Assembly: GCA_903897205.1 (NCBI GenBank)
Contig: CAIUAS010000202.1
Location: forward strand, 1-6,574
Source of the DNA: an uncultured Gammaproteobacteria bacterium
GTDB lineage: Bacteria > Pseudomonadota > Gammaproteobacteria > CAIUAS01
Reading direction: 5' to 3'
Length of the DNA: 6,574 nt
In this document: piece after piece, positions 6,417 to 6,574 of the stretch
Layout of the letters: every line of letters begins with the position of its first letter
How positions within the stretch are numbered: the first letter of the stretch is position 1
Position numbers and translations under genes: made by a program
Notes under the pieces: generated by a model
Seen by the model: the letters and a program-made list of their open reading frames with translations, nothing else
What the model was told of the DNA's origin: nothing
Databases searched by the model: none

Positions 6417-6442
6417 ATAAAAAGTGGGCTGTAAGCCCACTT
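6417..6442 (-). terminator. Intrinsic terminator nearest rimP (third hairpin)
   Basis: AAGTGGGCT (6434-6442 on the minus strand) pairs perfectly over 9 bp with AGCCCACTT (6422-6430) around a 3-nt loop, followed on the minus strand by TTTTTATTT. It ends about 15 nt before the rimP start codon, leaving no room for a promoter between them. Confidence 0.8.
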
Positions 6443-6448
6443 AACAAC

Positions 6449-6475
6449 AAAAAGCCCCTAGAAAGGGGCTTTTTT
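6449..6475 (-). terminator. Strong intrinsic terminator between tRNA and rimP (second hairpin)
   Basis: AAAAAGCCCC (minus strand, 6465-6474) pairs with GGGGCTTTTT (6449-6458), with a further A-T pair closing a 4-nt loop. The A-run and T-run make it a textbook terminator that would work in both directions. It is the strongest of the three hairpins here. Confidence 0.88.
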
Positions 6476-6496
6476 AAAACTTTCAAGAACTGAAAG
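6476..6496 (-). terminator. Weak terminator-like hairpin after the tRNA (first hairpin)
   Basis: On the minus strand CTTTCA (6491-6496) pairs with TGAAAG (6480-6485) around the loop GTTCT, and four T's (6479-6476) follow. The stem has only two G-C pairs, so it may be a weak terminator or a 3' processing signal for the tRNA precursor. Confidence 0.45.
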
Positions 6497-6511
6497 CTAT
6501 GATAATTCTTT

Positions 6512-6574
<63 letters not shown>

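Noticed and set aside
6403..6486. 28-codon upstream extension of the rimP frame
   Set aside because: The extension covers two terminator hairpins and lacks similarity to RimP; the family N-terminus aligns to the ATG at 6400-6402.

Overview
This window carries the conserved translation and transcription-factor operon of a gammaproteobacterium, read entirely on the minus strand. From right to left the order is: initiator tRNA (metY-like, 5' end cut by the window), rimP, nusA, infB, rbfA, truB. This is the order of the Escherichia coli metY-rimP-nusA-infB-rbfA-truB-rpsO-pnp operon, and rpsO would be expected just beyond the left edge. The moderately AT-rich DNA, the NusA with two C-terminal acidic repeats and the full-length IF2 suggest a gammaproteobacterium, possibly of the Legionellales/Coxiellaceae type. 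That placement comes from remembered family sequences, not from a search.

All five proteins look intact and close to family length, and the key residues I checked are present. The gene products act together in making ribosomes and starting translation: the initiator tRNA and IF2 (infB) form the start complex, RimP and RbfA mature the 30S subunit, TruB makes pseudouridine 55 in tRNA, and NusA controls pausing, termination and antitermination, including probably on its own operon.

The unusual content lies between the genes. The 109-nt spacer between the tRNA and rimP holds three consecutive terminator-like hairpins on the coding strand. The 191-nt nusA-infB spacer is long for this operon; it holds two degenerate GTCATTCC/GGGAATC-type palindromes and an AT-rich hairpin close to the infB start. 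The 95-nt infB-rbfA spacer holds a terminator-like stem followed by six U's, and two of its pairs are G-U wobbles that exist only in the minus-strand RNA. Downstream of truB a perfect TATAAT box overlaps a 15-nt palindrome region and points toward rpsO. It is followed by a GC-rich, hairpin-dense stretch of about 100 nt that is unlike the rest of the window.

I see no defence system, CRISPR array, complete insertion sequence or unknown protein gene. Open frames on the plus strand are shadows of the minus-strand genes. No stretch over 300 bases lacks a gene.
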